Assembly: GCA_964058845.1 (NCBI GenBank)
Contig: CAXKVR010000726.1
Location: 1 to 18,656, forward strand
Reading direction: 5' to 3'
Source of the DNA: Carex sylvatica
Lineage: Eukaryota > Streptophyta > Magnoliopsida > Poales > Cyperaceae
Length of the DNA: 18,656 bases
Below the pieces are notes generated by a model that did not search any database, was not told the DNA's origin, and saw only the letters and a list, made by a program, of their open reading frames with translations. How positions within the stretch are numbered: the first letter of the stretch is position 1; the number at the start of each line of letters is the position of its first letter. Shown piece after piece: positions 8,490 to 17,346 of the stretch. The position numbers were made by a program, and so were the translations under genes.

Positions 8490-8760
8490 GTAAGGGTACG
8501 GGTACACGGATTTGGGTACGGGCACACGGGTTCACGGGCACGGGCACTGGGGTATACGGGTACGGGTAATCCGGTCCGGGTATGGTCGAGTTTTTTTCGA
8601 AAGGGCGTACCCTGCCCGTTTTATGGCCGTACCCATGTACCCGTTTACCCCACCTATACCCGAGCTAGGGCACGGGTACCCCAGGCAGCGGGCACGAGTA
8701 CCCCAGGCAGCGAGCACGGGCAGACCGGGCACGGGCGGACTAACTGGGGTATTGTCAAAT
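8490..8760. repeat. GC-rich GGGTACGGGTAC repeat block, possible hAT-type remnant
   Basis: The left half carries repeated GGGTACGGG, CACGGG and ACGGGCAC words. The right half carries their complements (CCGTACCC, GTACCCGTTTACCCC, TATACCCG). TGGGGTATACGGGTACGGGT at about 8548 is approximately inverted at 8620-8660. This style of subterminal repeat is known in plant hAT-like elements, but clean terminal repeats and a target duplication are missing. The open frames over it on both strands reflect the repeat. Confidence 0.5.
8670..8713. repeat. 22-bp tandem repeat, two units
   Basis: GCACGGGTACCCCAGGCAGC plus two bases (8670-8691) is followed directly by a second unit (8692-8713) differing at two positions. 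It lies in the GC-rich GGGTAC block. Confidence 0.85.
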
Positions 8761-8849
8761 GCCTAGGCGAAGTCAACATAAAAAATGTATTAATAAAATT
8801 CACCAAGTTTTTCAACTGTTTTTAGTCCTTCAACTGTCTCTGCATCAAT

Positions 8850-9460
8850 CTTCCTCTAATGATGTACTATGATCTCCGCTAATTATATTATTCTCTCTTT
8901 CTAAGTCCTCGCACTTGCTCCTGTATCAAACTTCATATATATAAGTATTTGAAAAATAAGATATTAATACTTTGATGCGTAATTTGATATGATCATTTCT
9001 CTTTTACAACCCCCAATTGTCCATGCGTCAACCTTCCTCTAATGAAGCAGTGGGGACCCCGTATCCCTACATCAATCATTCTCATTTGAAAGAGAAAATA
9101 ACGTAGAAGACATTTGTGATTTTAGATTCACAAAATTTCTCACTAATCATAAAAAATATGAGCGAGATTGAACAGAGAAAAAAACTAACTCTAAGAATGT
9201 GTATGGTCCCCCCTATAGTTTGAGACTTTAGTAGCCCCCCTAGGTATTTATAGTGCATGGATGTTTGAGATATTTGATTGGAGAGACAATTATTAAGTAA
9301 AAAATGTTCACATCATAGCTATAAATGCTCCCGTGCATAAGTTTAAATAGTTGAGAATATCCATATTAATATTTTTAGAAAAAAAAATTAGTGCTTGAGT
9401 TTTGCGATCTCCCAAGTAGTATGGTTCTCCTAGATAGTTATTGTGCGAGGACAATGCAAA
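8850..9460 (+). repeat. Unclassified interspersed repeat, copy B (MITE-free)
   Basis: Same family as copy A (130-1295) in opposite orientation. At 8931-8970 it reads CTTCATATATATAAGTATTT then GAAAAATAAGATATTAAT. Copy A has the corresponding flanks separated by the 417-bp MITE, so B marks the empty site. Its 27-codon ERENNVEDI-like frame, similar to the open frame in A, is ended by an in-frame TGA. The motif TGCGTCAACCTTCC recurs within it, the complement of the 25-bp unit in A. The class is unknown. Confidence 0.65.
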
Positions 9461-9577
9461 GATTTTAGTGTGAAAACTGTTATCGAGATCTATAATATTA
9501 ATATTTATTTAATTTAATCAATTTTAAAATTAGAGGTCTGTTAACTATCATCTGAATAAATCATCCGACTATGTCCA

Positions 9578-10011
9578 TAGAGATGTTCAAACAGTTCAGT
9601 TTGTTCGGTTTCTAACTGAATCGGAAAATTTTGGTTTAAATTGGTTGATTTTTTGGTTTAAATGGATCGGCTCGGTTGAAATTTCAAATAATTTTGATTT
9701 AAATGGTTCGGCTCGGTTTAGACATCTCAAAACCGATTAAACCGAACCTACCGATTTATATTGATTCGACTCTAATTTTATTGGTGTTATAATGATTTCA
9801 TTAAACCAAACCGAACTACAATTATTGTGTATAACAATGTATTCTTTTCGTTAATAATGATACTAATAGGTTTACTTTGGTTTGAATCGAACAAACCAAA
9901 ATTTACTTCGGTTTGTTCAGTTCGGTTCGGTTATATTTTTGAAAACCGAAAAAAATTTAATTTGATCATTTTACTCCGGTTTGAACCGAACCGATAGTTT
10001 GAACACCCCTA
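9578..10011. mobile_element. hAT-type MITE rich in CGGTT/AACCG (434 bp)
   Basis: The left end TAGAGATGTTCAAAC pairs with the right end, whose reverse complement is TAGGGGTGTTCAAAC (two mismatches). The inside is filled with TTCGGTTCGGTT and AACCGAACCG words, the subterminal repeats typical of this plant hAT MITE group. The 8-bp flanks TATGTCCA and TATCTCTA match at 6 of 8, a decayed hAT-length target duplication. It has no coding capacity. Confidence 0.75.
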
Positions 10012-11235
10012 TATCTCTACCAATTTGGGCTTGCCACATGTACAAATTCTATAAAACAAAAAACAGAGAAATTGAAAGGAGTTCCCACTGTAGGGATTTC
10101 ATGTGTATGTCAAGAGAGTAAAAATAAAAAAATTTAACTCAATTCACAACGGATCTCATTTGTATGACAATTGCAAGCAATATTAAGTTAAATAAATTCT
10201 TCTAGCATCTCATGTGCTTCAAATAAAATTAAATAAATTTATTTCTCACATAAGATGAGATAATAATTCATACCTAAAGAGATTGTTAAATCTTTTTTTA
10301 GAGGAAAGTCGATTTCCCTTCTAGATCTCTTAGAACCGCCGTTCTCTTCGAAGCACCTCTTGGTTCACCTTGAACCTAAACAACAAACTAACACACCTTT
10401 TAAATAGATGGATGTGAAGTTCAAAGCTTAGATCCAACCACCTAGAAAGAAGAGATGAGATAATTTTGGCCTTGGAGCAGTCCCCACAAATTTCGGCCAA
10501 TGAGAAGCCTTTCTATTTTCGGCCAAGGAGAAAAAGAAAAAATGTGCTTGCTCAAGGAGAGGATCTTGGCTAGGGTATATGGCAGAAAATTAGTGTTAAT
10601 TTTTCTCAATTATACCTCCTTAAATAGGCAAGGGCTAGGGCTAGGGTTAGGGCATCCATTTGTGTAATGTTTAAATTAATTACACACATGACACTAGTCT
10701 TGTTTTGCTATATTATGCTTTCTTTAATCTCATCTTGTGATTGGTTTAATAAATTAATTTATGAACAAATAATATTAGTCATATTATTCTATTATACAAT
10801 ATCTCTATTATTCTTATAACGCATTCAAACATTATACTAAATAATATTTGCATAACTTCATAAATTTATTTATAGTCTAAGCATGTCATATTATGACATT
10901 TTATTTTAGCATTTCATCTCATGTATTTTATCTTATACATCACTATGAAATGTAAAATACTTGTTGTTTCTCTTCAGTTGGTGTGACCGTATAAGGGATC
11001 TATGTCATATTGGCAATAATATAAACTTTATATTATTGACTATAAGAGGTTCTATCATTACATTAATAGTTATCCAAACGACATAATAATTATTTACTCA
11101 ATCCACTAATTTTGTCTATCCTTGTCACATGATATTATAAATAATATGCAAAATAGGATCGTGTCATTTTTGCATCATATTCATTTTCTTGGTTTCTCAA
11201 GTGAATTATAATTATAACTATATCAGTTATATTGC
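10012..11235 (-). repeat. AT-rich repeat-derived DNA, possibly LTR-like, joined to copy D
   Basis: No open frame of note on either strand. Read on the minus strand, a TATTTAAG TATA-like site lies at 10626-10619. It is followed by 500 bp of less AT-rich, leader-like sequence, including paired TTGGCCGAAA words near 10520 and 10495. That layout would suit a retroelement promoter and leader, but no LTR ends, primer-binding site or polypurine tract were found, so this is inference. A short GGGCTAGGG/GGGTTAGGG run sits at 10632-10652. Confidence 0.35.
11014..11038. repeat. 25-bp perfect palindrome
   Basis: CAATAATATAAA and TTTATATTATTG are exact reverse complements around a single C. It is made only of A and T except near the ends, and could be a protein-binding palindrome or a chance AT structure. 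Confidence 0.8.
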
Positions 11236-11645
11236 ATGTGATATAATTCCACTTTACAAAGGGGCCCAGTAATATCATAACTCAAATTGAGGGACAATGA
11301 TAATATTAACATATAGATTTCGCCCGCACAAGTTGTACACAACGAACTACTATTTTATTTCTATTACAATATAGTATTTAAATAGTAATCACATTATATA
11401 CTTCTCATGTGAAAAACCTACACATCTCATATCTAAGATTCTAAAGACACAATGGAAACATTAATGACACAAAACACAATTCATATAATGTTCTATTCAT
11501 TTAGGTCATATTCAATATATAAAATACACATTTTATATATTCATGTCATTAAATGACAATCTCTTATCAATATTTATAGAACTAAAATGTACTTTTAATC
11601 AACATAAAAATCTTCCTCGGTAATTAATATTCCTCCTTAATTACC
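11236..11645 (-). repeat. Unclassified interspersed repeat, copy D
   Basis: Reverse-orientation relative of copy C (6520-6930). On the plus strand it shows AAGGGGCCC at 11259-11267, CGCCCGCACAAGTTGTACAC at 11321-11340 and CTTCTCATGTGAAAAACCTA at 11401, each the complement of a block in C and in the expected order. It is not open in the frame that copy C keeps, arguing against a gene in either. Confidence 0.6.
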
Positions 11646-11888
11646 ACGATTGTGAACTTATTTAGTGATTAAATGTTTCTCATCTTAGGAGTTCTATGAT
11701 TCAAGACCAAGAGCATCTTCTTGAATACTTCCAAAGATATAACATATAAATATCAAGGAACAATAATACATAATAATAATATTCAAAATCATGAACAATA
11801 TATAAATCATTACAAAAAAATGATAAGTTTGAAAACACATATCTTTCACCCATCTGCAGTAGCGTCTAGTTGGTAAGTGAGCCTTGAG
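11646..11888. other. Gene-free AT-rich stretch
   Basis: No supported gene. A short minus-strand open frame (11903-11694) begins inside the neighbouring hAT-like element and shows no domain. The sequence looks like a continuation of repeat D. Confidence 0.4.
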
Positions 11889-12648
11889 TAGGGATTGCAA
11901 CAAGCTAGCTCTGCCTGAATTAGGTTCTAGTTCAACTTGTTAATTTCAGATCAAGTTACTGCTGAGCGAGCTGCAATTAGGCATCTGAGCTAAAACCTCA
12001 TCTTGAAATTGTGATAAGTCAATCCGAGTTGAACCGAGCTATACCTTGCTTGCTTGAGTAGGAGCAGATGGCTCTTCAGGGGGAGAGCGGTAGATTTTGG
12101 TGACCTACGACTCCACCTTGAGCTAATCCTCCTGAGTCATTGTCAGATGGAGCCCATGCTCATCATCGTCAAAGTCAATGACTGGTGGGTGAGGCGTCTC
12201 TGACACTCATTCCACCTTTGACGCGCAAGGAGACGAGGGCGAGTTTAGGGTTTTGGTGGAGCAACGGCCGATGGTTCGATAGAGTCAATGAGGACGGGCC
12301 GAAGAATGAGGGGATGGGGGATTGTCGGATTAAGGATTTGAGAGGTCTGGTGAGGTGCTGCACGAGAGTGATGAGAGAGAGAGTCGAGAACTTATGGGTG
12401 TTAAAGCCTAAATCTGGATGAATGGTTCTGATTAAATTACATATATCCAATGCCTTACAAACTAGTTCGTTAATGGACTGAGCTGGTCCGGTTCAAGCTA
12501 AGCCTTAACTTAACTTGTTAATTTCAAAACGAGCTACTGATGAACTGGCTTGCTAACAGTTTGATCTACTATCAAGCAGATTGTTAGCAATCGAGTCATA
12601 AATAAGTCATGAACGATTCACAAATTATAATTTTTTTTGCCAACTCTA
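11889..12648. mobile_element. hAT-like element carrying a gene-like insert (760 bp)
   Basis: The left end TAGGGATTGCAA pairs with the right end, whose reverse complement is TAGAGTTGGCAA (9 of 12). Subterminal parts on both sides share AACTTGTTAATTTCA and GAGCTG/GAGCTA words (11936 and 12513), like the GAGCTCGAG-rich plant hAT group. The 8-bp flanks GCCTTGAG and ATATTGAG agree only in TTGAG, so the target duplication is weak. The centre (12057-12420) is GC-richer and differs in character from the ends. It is a possible captured host fragment (next entry). Confidence 0.5.
12057..12420 (-). pseudogene. Possible captured gene fragment inside the hAT-like element
   Basis: The minus strand begins with CTCTCTCTCATCACTCTC-type sequence (near 12385) resembling a plant leader, followed by an open stretch. 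In the frame from 12203 down to 12057 it reads residues such as VIDFDDDEHGLHLTMTQED and VTKIYRSPPEEPS, with two in-frame TAG stops between and after these. Acidic and proline-rich stretches of this kind look protein-derived, but I do not recognise the source. A different frame (12450-12175) is open for 91 codons, and a shadow frame is open on the plus strand. The fragment would be non-functional as it stands. Confidence 0.35.
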
Positions 12649-13661
12649 ATATTGAGCAGTTTGTCCCAAACAGGAGAAACTTTCCCTTTGTTTATTCTCA
12701 AATCTCAAAGATCTTATTACGAGAATTTTTTTGTGTGACTAGTAGCATATGAGCATATCTTAAATTGAATAGCAACTAATTCGAAAGAATTTAAATTTGA
12801 CATTCTTTTCGTCAAAATTAAACATTTGACGTTCTATTTGTTGTCACTGCCATATAGAATTTGCAGGTGTTTTATTCAAGAGAAAAGTAATAAAAGAATT
12901 GTTATTTCTCAAATTTATCCTCTTTCTTTTTATTATGGAGAGAAACCATTTTTATTAACAAAATTTAATTAAAAAGTACTTCTTAAAAAAAAAAATCAAG
13001 GTGTTCATTTAATTTAAAAATTGCATACACAGTTTCGAAACTTTGATAAATTAAACAAACAATTGAACTCGCGTCCGATTCGAACATAAAGAGCTTAAAT
13101 TTTCAGGTCTAGGAATCATTTTTACAGTCGGTTGAAGTCTGGTGCTACAAATCAGAGTTTGCTAAGGAAATTATTTCCTAAGTTGTGCAATTTTTATTTA
13201 GTACTTAACGAAACATGGCAGCAGGTTCCCATTTCCTTGAGAAAATAAAATAATCAAGGAATCTCTCGGCCGTCTCCAGGTTTGATCACCGTCCAAGTCG
13301 TACAATAAAGCGGACAGTATATGCACCAGTTTCCGTGTGGCCGGTGCACACGTAAATAACTGCATTGGGAGTCGGCAAATAAGGATTCTTTGTGACAATC
13401 ACAGACCAGCATTTCATATGGCAAACATCTGACAGATAATATTTCAATTTTGGATCCGTATCCTCCCAGGTACCTAACTCAACACAATTGAAACGGACGG
13501 CTCAGATTTACTCTCAGCCGGTTGGGATTCGGGATGACAGCGGGGCAAGATTATTTGTGCTTTGAGATGCATGTCAATCTATTTTCGGACCGTCCGATTC
13601 AGTTCTACTCAGTCAGGTAATCTGAGGGATACAAATTCTTCAATTTTAACCACATTGGAGG
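12649..13661. other. Intergenic stretch without a supported gene
   Basis: AT-rich to about 13060, then more balanced in base composition. The 66-codon minus-strand frame at 13398-13198 shows no domain, membrane segment or conserved pattern I recognise. No tRNA or inverted-repeat element was seen. The last part (from about 13440) looks like ordinary plant intergenic DNA that was contiguous with 14640 before two hAT elements inserted. Confidence 0.45.
13654..13661. repeat. Target-site duplication of hAT MITE 1, left copy
   Basis: ATTGGAGG here and CCTGGAGG at 14154-14161 match at 6 of 8 positions, the hAT duplication length. Confidence 0.6.
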
Positions 13662-14153
13662 TAGGGGTATTCATTTGGTCCGATTTATTCGGTTTTGAAC
13701 CGAACAGAATTAGTTCGTTTCAAACAGTTCGGTTTTTTCGGTTTAATGGTTCGGTTCGATTTTCTTTTTAAAACTAAATTAAAACTTTGGTTCGGTTCGG
13801 TTTGAAAAATTTCAAAACCAAAATAACTGAACCGACCGAACTTTTATATATTATGAATTTGATCCGAACTGCCTCGGTTTATTTCTTAATCAATTATTTT
13901 AAATACTTCGGTTTATTTTTTAATATCTTAATTTATTTCTTAATACACCGATTTATTTTTTAATATACTTCGGTTTATTATAAATCAATTTTTTTAAATA
14001 AACAAATTAATATATTTCAGTTTGAACCGAACAAACCGAAATAAAACTTTGGTTCGGTTCGATTCGGTTCAGTTTTATTTTTAAAACCGAATTATAACTT
14101 TGGTTTGCCTAGTTTGGTTCGGTTCAACCGAACCGAACCGATGAACACCCTTA
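13662..14153 (+). mobile_element. hAT MITE 1 of an inverted pair (492 bp)
   Basis: The left end is TAGGGGTATTCAT; the reverse complement of the right end is TAAGGGTGTTCAT. The inside has many TTCGGTTCGG / CCGAACCGAA words and several CGGTTTATTTCTTAAT units near 13880-13960. Its sequence is closely similar to the reverse complement of the neighbour at 14174-14631, so they are two copies of one family in opposite orientation. 8-bp flanks ATTGGAGG / CCTGGAGG (6 of 8) support a hAT insertion. It has no coding capacity; short frames over it come from the repeats. Confidence 0.8.
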
Positions 14154-14173
14154 CCTGGAGGACCAGTTGTATT

Positions 14174-14631
14174 TAGGGGTGTTCATCGGTTCGGTTTCGT
14201 TGAAACCGAACCGAACTTGGCAAACCAAAGTTATAATTTGGTTTTTAAAATAGAACCGGACCGAACCGAATTAGCATTGCAACCGAACCGAATCAAACCA
14301 AAGTTTTATTTCAGTTTATTTGGTTCAAACCGAAATATATTAATTATTTTTATTTAAAACAATTGATTTATAATAAACCGAAGTATATTAAGAAAGAAAC
14401 CGGAGTATTAAGAAATAAACTAAGATATTTAGAAATAAACCGAAGTATTTAAAGTGATTGATTAAGAAATAAACCGGAGTATTAAGAAATAAATCGGAGC
14501 AGTTCGATTATTTCGGTTTTGAAAATTTTCAAACCGAACCGAATCATTAAACCGAAAAAATCAAACTGTTTGAACAGAACTAATTCGGTTTGATTCAAAA
14601 CCGAATAAACCGGACCCAATAAACACCCCCA
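14174..14631 (-). mobile_element. hAT MITE 2 of an inverted pair (458 bp)
   Basis: The left end is TAGGGGTGTTCAT; the reverse complement of the right end is TGGGGGTGTTTAT. Perfect 8-bp duplications GTTGTATT flank it (14166-14173 and 14632-14639), as expected for the hAT superfamily. The inside repeats AACCGAACCG, AATAAACCGAAGTAT and AAGAAATAAACCGGAGTATT. It is an opposite-orientation relative of MITE 1. Its perfect duplication, against the decayed one of MITE 1, suggests it is the younger insertion. Confidence 0.85.
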
Positions 14632-14639
14632 GTTGTATT
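14632..14639. repeat. Target-site duplication of hAT MITE 2, right copy
   Basis: GTTGTATT, identical to 14166-14173 on the other side of the element. Confidence 0.8.
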
Positions 14640-14962
14640 CTCTTGCGAGGTTCTTCGACAACACGGTATGATGCGTTTCTAACTTCCTACCCGGACACAC
14701 AGTTGTTGTGGGTTTCGGATGAAAGGAATGAAGGATGAGTGAAGGATCCAAACCGGATCGACTTCGTTTAGGTGAATTCGCAACCTCTGAGATATTTCAA
14801 ACTTTGAATGTTATTCTGGAAAACCTCAACCGTTCAAATATTTTCTGCACGAATCTCAAAACAAAATAATTCTGGCCTCCGCGCTTTCCCCGAATAGGCA
14901 CTGTACACGTCGGTCATGCAAAAGTTTGAGATTTATATCTCAGACTCAGAGGATGGGGTCTG

Positions 14963-14968
14963 GCCGAC
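14963..14968 (+). promoter_or_regulatory. DRE/CRT core upstream of RCI2
   Basis: GCCGAC matches the RCCGAC core bound by CBF/DREB1 cold-response factors. It lies about 210 bp upstream of the RCI2 start codon. A six-base word can occur by chance, but the family is cold-induced and nearby ABA-type motifs add weight. Confidence 0.5.
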
Positions 14969-15021
14969 ATGCCTTTTGAGGGTACACGGGAGCTGAAGTC
15001 AAAAACGGATCACACCACTTC

Positions 15022-15029
15022 TACGTGGC
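15022..15029 (+). promoter_or_regulatory. ABRE motif upstream of RCI2
   Basis: TACGTGGC is a standard ABA-responsive element, the ACGTG core bound by AREB/ABF bZIP proteins. It lies about 150 bp upstream of the start codon. Confidence 0.6.
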
Positions 15030-15042
15030 ACTTAGCAGCATA

Positions 15043-15050
15043 ACACGTGT
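15043..15050 (+). promoter_or_regulatory. ABRE / G-box-like motif upstream of RCI2
   Basis: ACACGTGT is a palindromic CACGTG G-box, 14 bp from the preceding TACGTGGC site. Paired ACGTG elements at such spacing are the usual arrangement in ABA-inducible promoters. Confidence 0.6.
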
Positions 15051-15090
15051 CATCGAACCTAAAGATCCCGCCGCATGTCCCTTAATAATT

Positions 15091-15099
15091 CTTTAAAAG
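15091..15099 (+). promoter_or_regulatory. Candidate TATA box of RCI2
   Basis: CTTTAAAAG lies about 80 bp upstream of the start codon and 40 bp downstream of the ABRE pair. A TTATACC at 15105 is an alternative. This is a positional argument only. Confidence 0.35.
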
Positions 15100-15175
15100 C
15101 ATCATTATACCGCGAGTTGAGAAGAGAAACACTCTGCAAAAAGAAAAGAAGGAATTTATCAGAAATCAGAGAGAG

Positions 15176-15467
15176 ATGGGATCTGCTACATTTGTGGAAG
15201 TATTGTTAGCCATATTTTTGCCTCCAGTTGGTGTTTTTCTTCGTTATGGATGTGCTGTGAGTTAATTAGTTTAAATTTCGATTTTCAATTTACAGAAACA
15301 AAATTTGTCTTATTTAGTATTAGATCAATAAACATGAGCAACTAATTTTATTTTCCTTTTTCGTATTTTCTTTTTGCGACATGCAGGTGGAGTTCTGGAT
15401 ATGTTTACTGTTGACTATTCTAGGGTATATTCCAGGAATTATTTATGCCCTTTATATTCTGGTGTAA
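15176..15467 (+). CDS. RCI2: RCI2/LTI6 low-temperature and salt responsive protein (Pmp3 family, two exons)
   Basis: Small hydrophobic plasma-membrane protein. Plant RCI2 proteins limit sodium uptake and membrane hyperpolarisation and substitute for yeast Pmp3. Exon 1 is 15176-15256 (27 codons, donor GTGAGT) and exon 2 is 15387-15467 (26 codons plus TAA, acceptor ATGCAG), a phase-0 junction giving 53 aa. Two membrane helices flank the family motif: LLAIFLPPVGVFLRYGCA ends exon 1, and VEFWICLLLTILGYIPGIIY starts exon 2, the second helix. The length matches the usual 52-54 residues without a C-terminal extension. The ATG has the family-typical short polar start (MGSATFVEV). An AATAAA at 15491-15496 follows the stop. 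The upstream DRE and ABRE motifs fit induction by cold, salt and ABA. All key residues are present and no lesion was seen. Confidence 0.96.
15257..15386 (+). other. RCI2 intron (130 bp)
   Basis: GT at 15257 (GTGAGT) and AG at 15385-15386 (ATGCAG), T-rich before the acceptor. It separates the two membrane helices, the usual intron place in plant RCI2 genes. Confidence 0.92.
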
Positions 15468-16480
15468 TGTCTCTCTTGATGTATCTTGCTAATAAATGGT
15501 AGAGGTCATAAGTTTTGAGCTTGTGATGTAATTAGTTGTGTTGGGTGATATTTATATGTGTTAATTACGTTGTTTATAAATCAACATTGTGTATTATAAA
15601 TTAAATCAGCTAGTGTGCGAAAACAATTAAGGTTTTTGGTTCCCTATTGAACTCGGCAGTTCTTGCCTTTTTCTCGTTCCTATTACTCTTTTACATTTCG
15701 TTTTCACTGTTCAATCCGTGCTTCATTTCAATAACATGATGCTTGAACTCTTGGTTCGGTCATATTCATTGAATTATGAGATTGTTTTTTGTTTTGAAGG
15801 GTAAATTTATAATTTGTTTAATGATTGCATATTTTATAGTTAAAAACTTGGAATGTGCCTGCCTGTCGGTTCTGACAAGGATGTGTTAGTAAAGCAATTA
15901 TGCAAATACACCCTTCACAAACACTAAATGTAGTAGCGGATCGATATCCTATCTATGCTAATCTCTGCTCGATCTGTGCATTCCATTCTGATATGCATCC
16001 AGAAGGCTGATAAGAGAGATCATCCACTAGCATTGGGATTATATCCTCCATCTTGCTGTCAACACCAGAGTTCAGTTCTTGTTCAAAACAACATTATTTT
16101 GATCACATTATGGAGTTCTAAATTTTGAGAAACCTGCTGAAACTAGGCTCACCGATGTTCTACTCAGTTAAGAAAAATAATGGGGAATGGAGTATTCGTT
16201 GTTTTAGTTCCATAACATGCATAATTTATAATTGGAAGCTGATATATACGGCAATTTTTATTAATACTCCTCAAAAAAAAAATTTAAAAATAACCTGCAT
16301 TTGATTTTTTTTTTATTCATGCCGTGACCGTCAGGTCCATGGGCGGCCCAAATTCGTCATGAAGAGCCAGAACCAGGGACGAGTCATAAGCACAGTGCCT
16401 CTCCCCCCGGGCAGTTCATTATGCATGCTTTTATAATCCTGTTTTTTCTCTCTCCTGCCCACTCCAACCATTACCATCAC
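15468..16480. other. RCI2 3' region and intergenic DNA
   Basis: The first 150 bp likely hold the RCI2 3' UTR (AATAAA at 15491). The remainder has no open frame with a recognisable product, no RNA gene and no clear repeat ends. Confidence 0.45.
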
Positions 16481-16563
16481 TCCCGGCAGTAGAAGCGGGC
16501 AATTTTTTTGACGAAAAGCGACAGGTATTATTTAAATTATATTTAATTATTTAGTAATTAGTC

Positions 16564-16710
16564 AATTACTGTACGATTACTGTAGTATTTACTGTACAAT
16601 TACTGTACAATTGCTGTAGAATTTACTGTACAATTACTGTAGAATTTGCTGTACAATTAATGTAGAATTTGCTGTACAATTACTGTAGAGTTACCATTCA
16701 ATTACTGTAA
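16564..16710. repeat. Tandem CTGTAC/CTGTAG repeat, about 12 units of 11-12 bp
   Basis: Units CTGTACAATTA and CTGTAGAATTT(A/G) alternate, giving a 23-bp higher period. The CTGTA core occurs about a dozen times. It lies just before the Mutator-like transposase remnant and may be a subterminal transposase-binding array of that element, which is inference from position. Confidence 0.8.
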
Positions 16711-17214
16711 GTGTTGCATTTACCTCTAGCAACAAGTTTTTATTTTTTTATTTGCCATTTATTATTGTATAATTACTGTAATACTTATTAAATTTTTGTT
16801 TAAATGTAGTTTGTTAAGAAAAAGATGTTAGTTGTACTGTATGTGAGCAGCAAGTTACAAAATGGTGTAGGTGGCGTGTATTACACGAAAGATGCTGCAT
16901 TTAGCTTCGAGGTTAATGAAAATACCATATTTCAGGAAGTCAAGCAGCTAATATACTAAAAGACTGCTGTAAACCCCAACAGGTATGAAATAAAATTGGC
17001 TACACGGATTGATAACTCACAAAGGGGTGGGGAGGATAGACCTTACTTTGTGAGGTTTCAAATAACATATGCGAATTTATGGAGAGTTGTGTGCAATAAA
17101 TTTGAGTCTAGTGGGGTCTCGATAATGGACATATATTCAAAGAGGGTTCCCCGTGCTGGGACTGGACCTTCTAGTGTGGCTGGGGAAGGACCTTCAGGTT
17201 ATGACAATTCCGGT

Positions 17215-17346
17215 TATGACAACCAAGGGTACCACCACCACTCCTCTTATGACAACCAGGGGTACCACCACCACTCCCCTTATAACAACCCGAGGTACCA
17301 CCACCACTCCCTTTATGACAACCAAGGGTACCACCACAACTCTCAT
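17215..17346 (+). repeat. 33-bp coding tandem repeat, four units
   Basis: Four in-frame 11-residue units of the form YDNQGYHHHSx (third unit YNNPRYHHHSL, last ending HHNSH) lie within the transposase remnant, between the PB1-like and DNA-binding parts. DNA units share GGTACCACCACCAC. The low-complexity Tyr/His linker is a private expansion, not a standard MULE domain. Confidence 0.85.

Noticed and set aside
8460..8825. Frames on both strands over the GGGTAC block
   Set aside because: The translation is simple-repeat (VRVHGFGYG-like) and is open on both strands because of the DNA repeat.
10632..10652. Telomere-like GGGCTAGGGCTAGGGTTAGGG
   Set aside because: Only three degenerate units, and not the plant TTTAGGG repeat, so not evidence of a telomeric insertion.
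13198..13398. 66-codon minus-strand frame upstream of RCI2
   Set aside because: No recognisable motif, no splice or promoter support; its length is plausible by chance.
13562..14751. Open frames at 13562-13771 and 14482-14751
   Set aside because: Both run through hAT MITE ends, and their residues derive from CGGTTCGG repeats.
16564..16710. CRISPR-like regularly spaced repeat
   Set aside because: Units are 11-12 bp and directly adjacent with no unique spacers, in a plant nuclear context.
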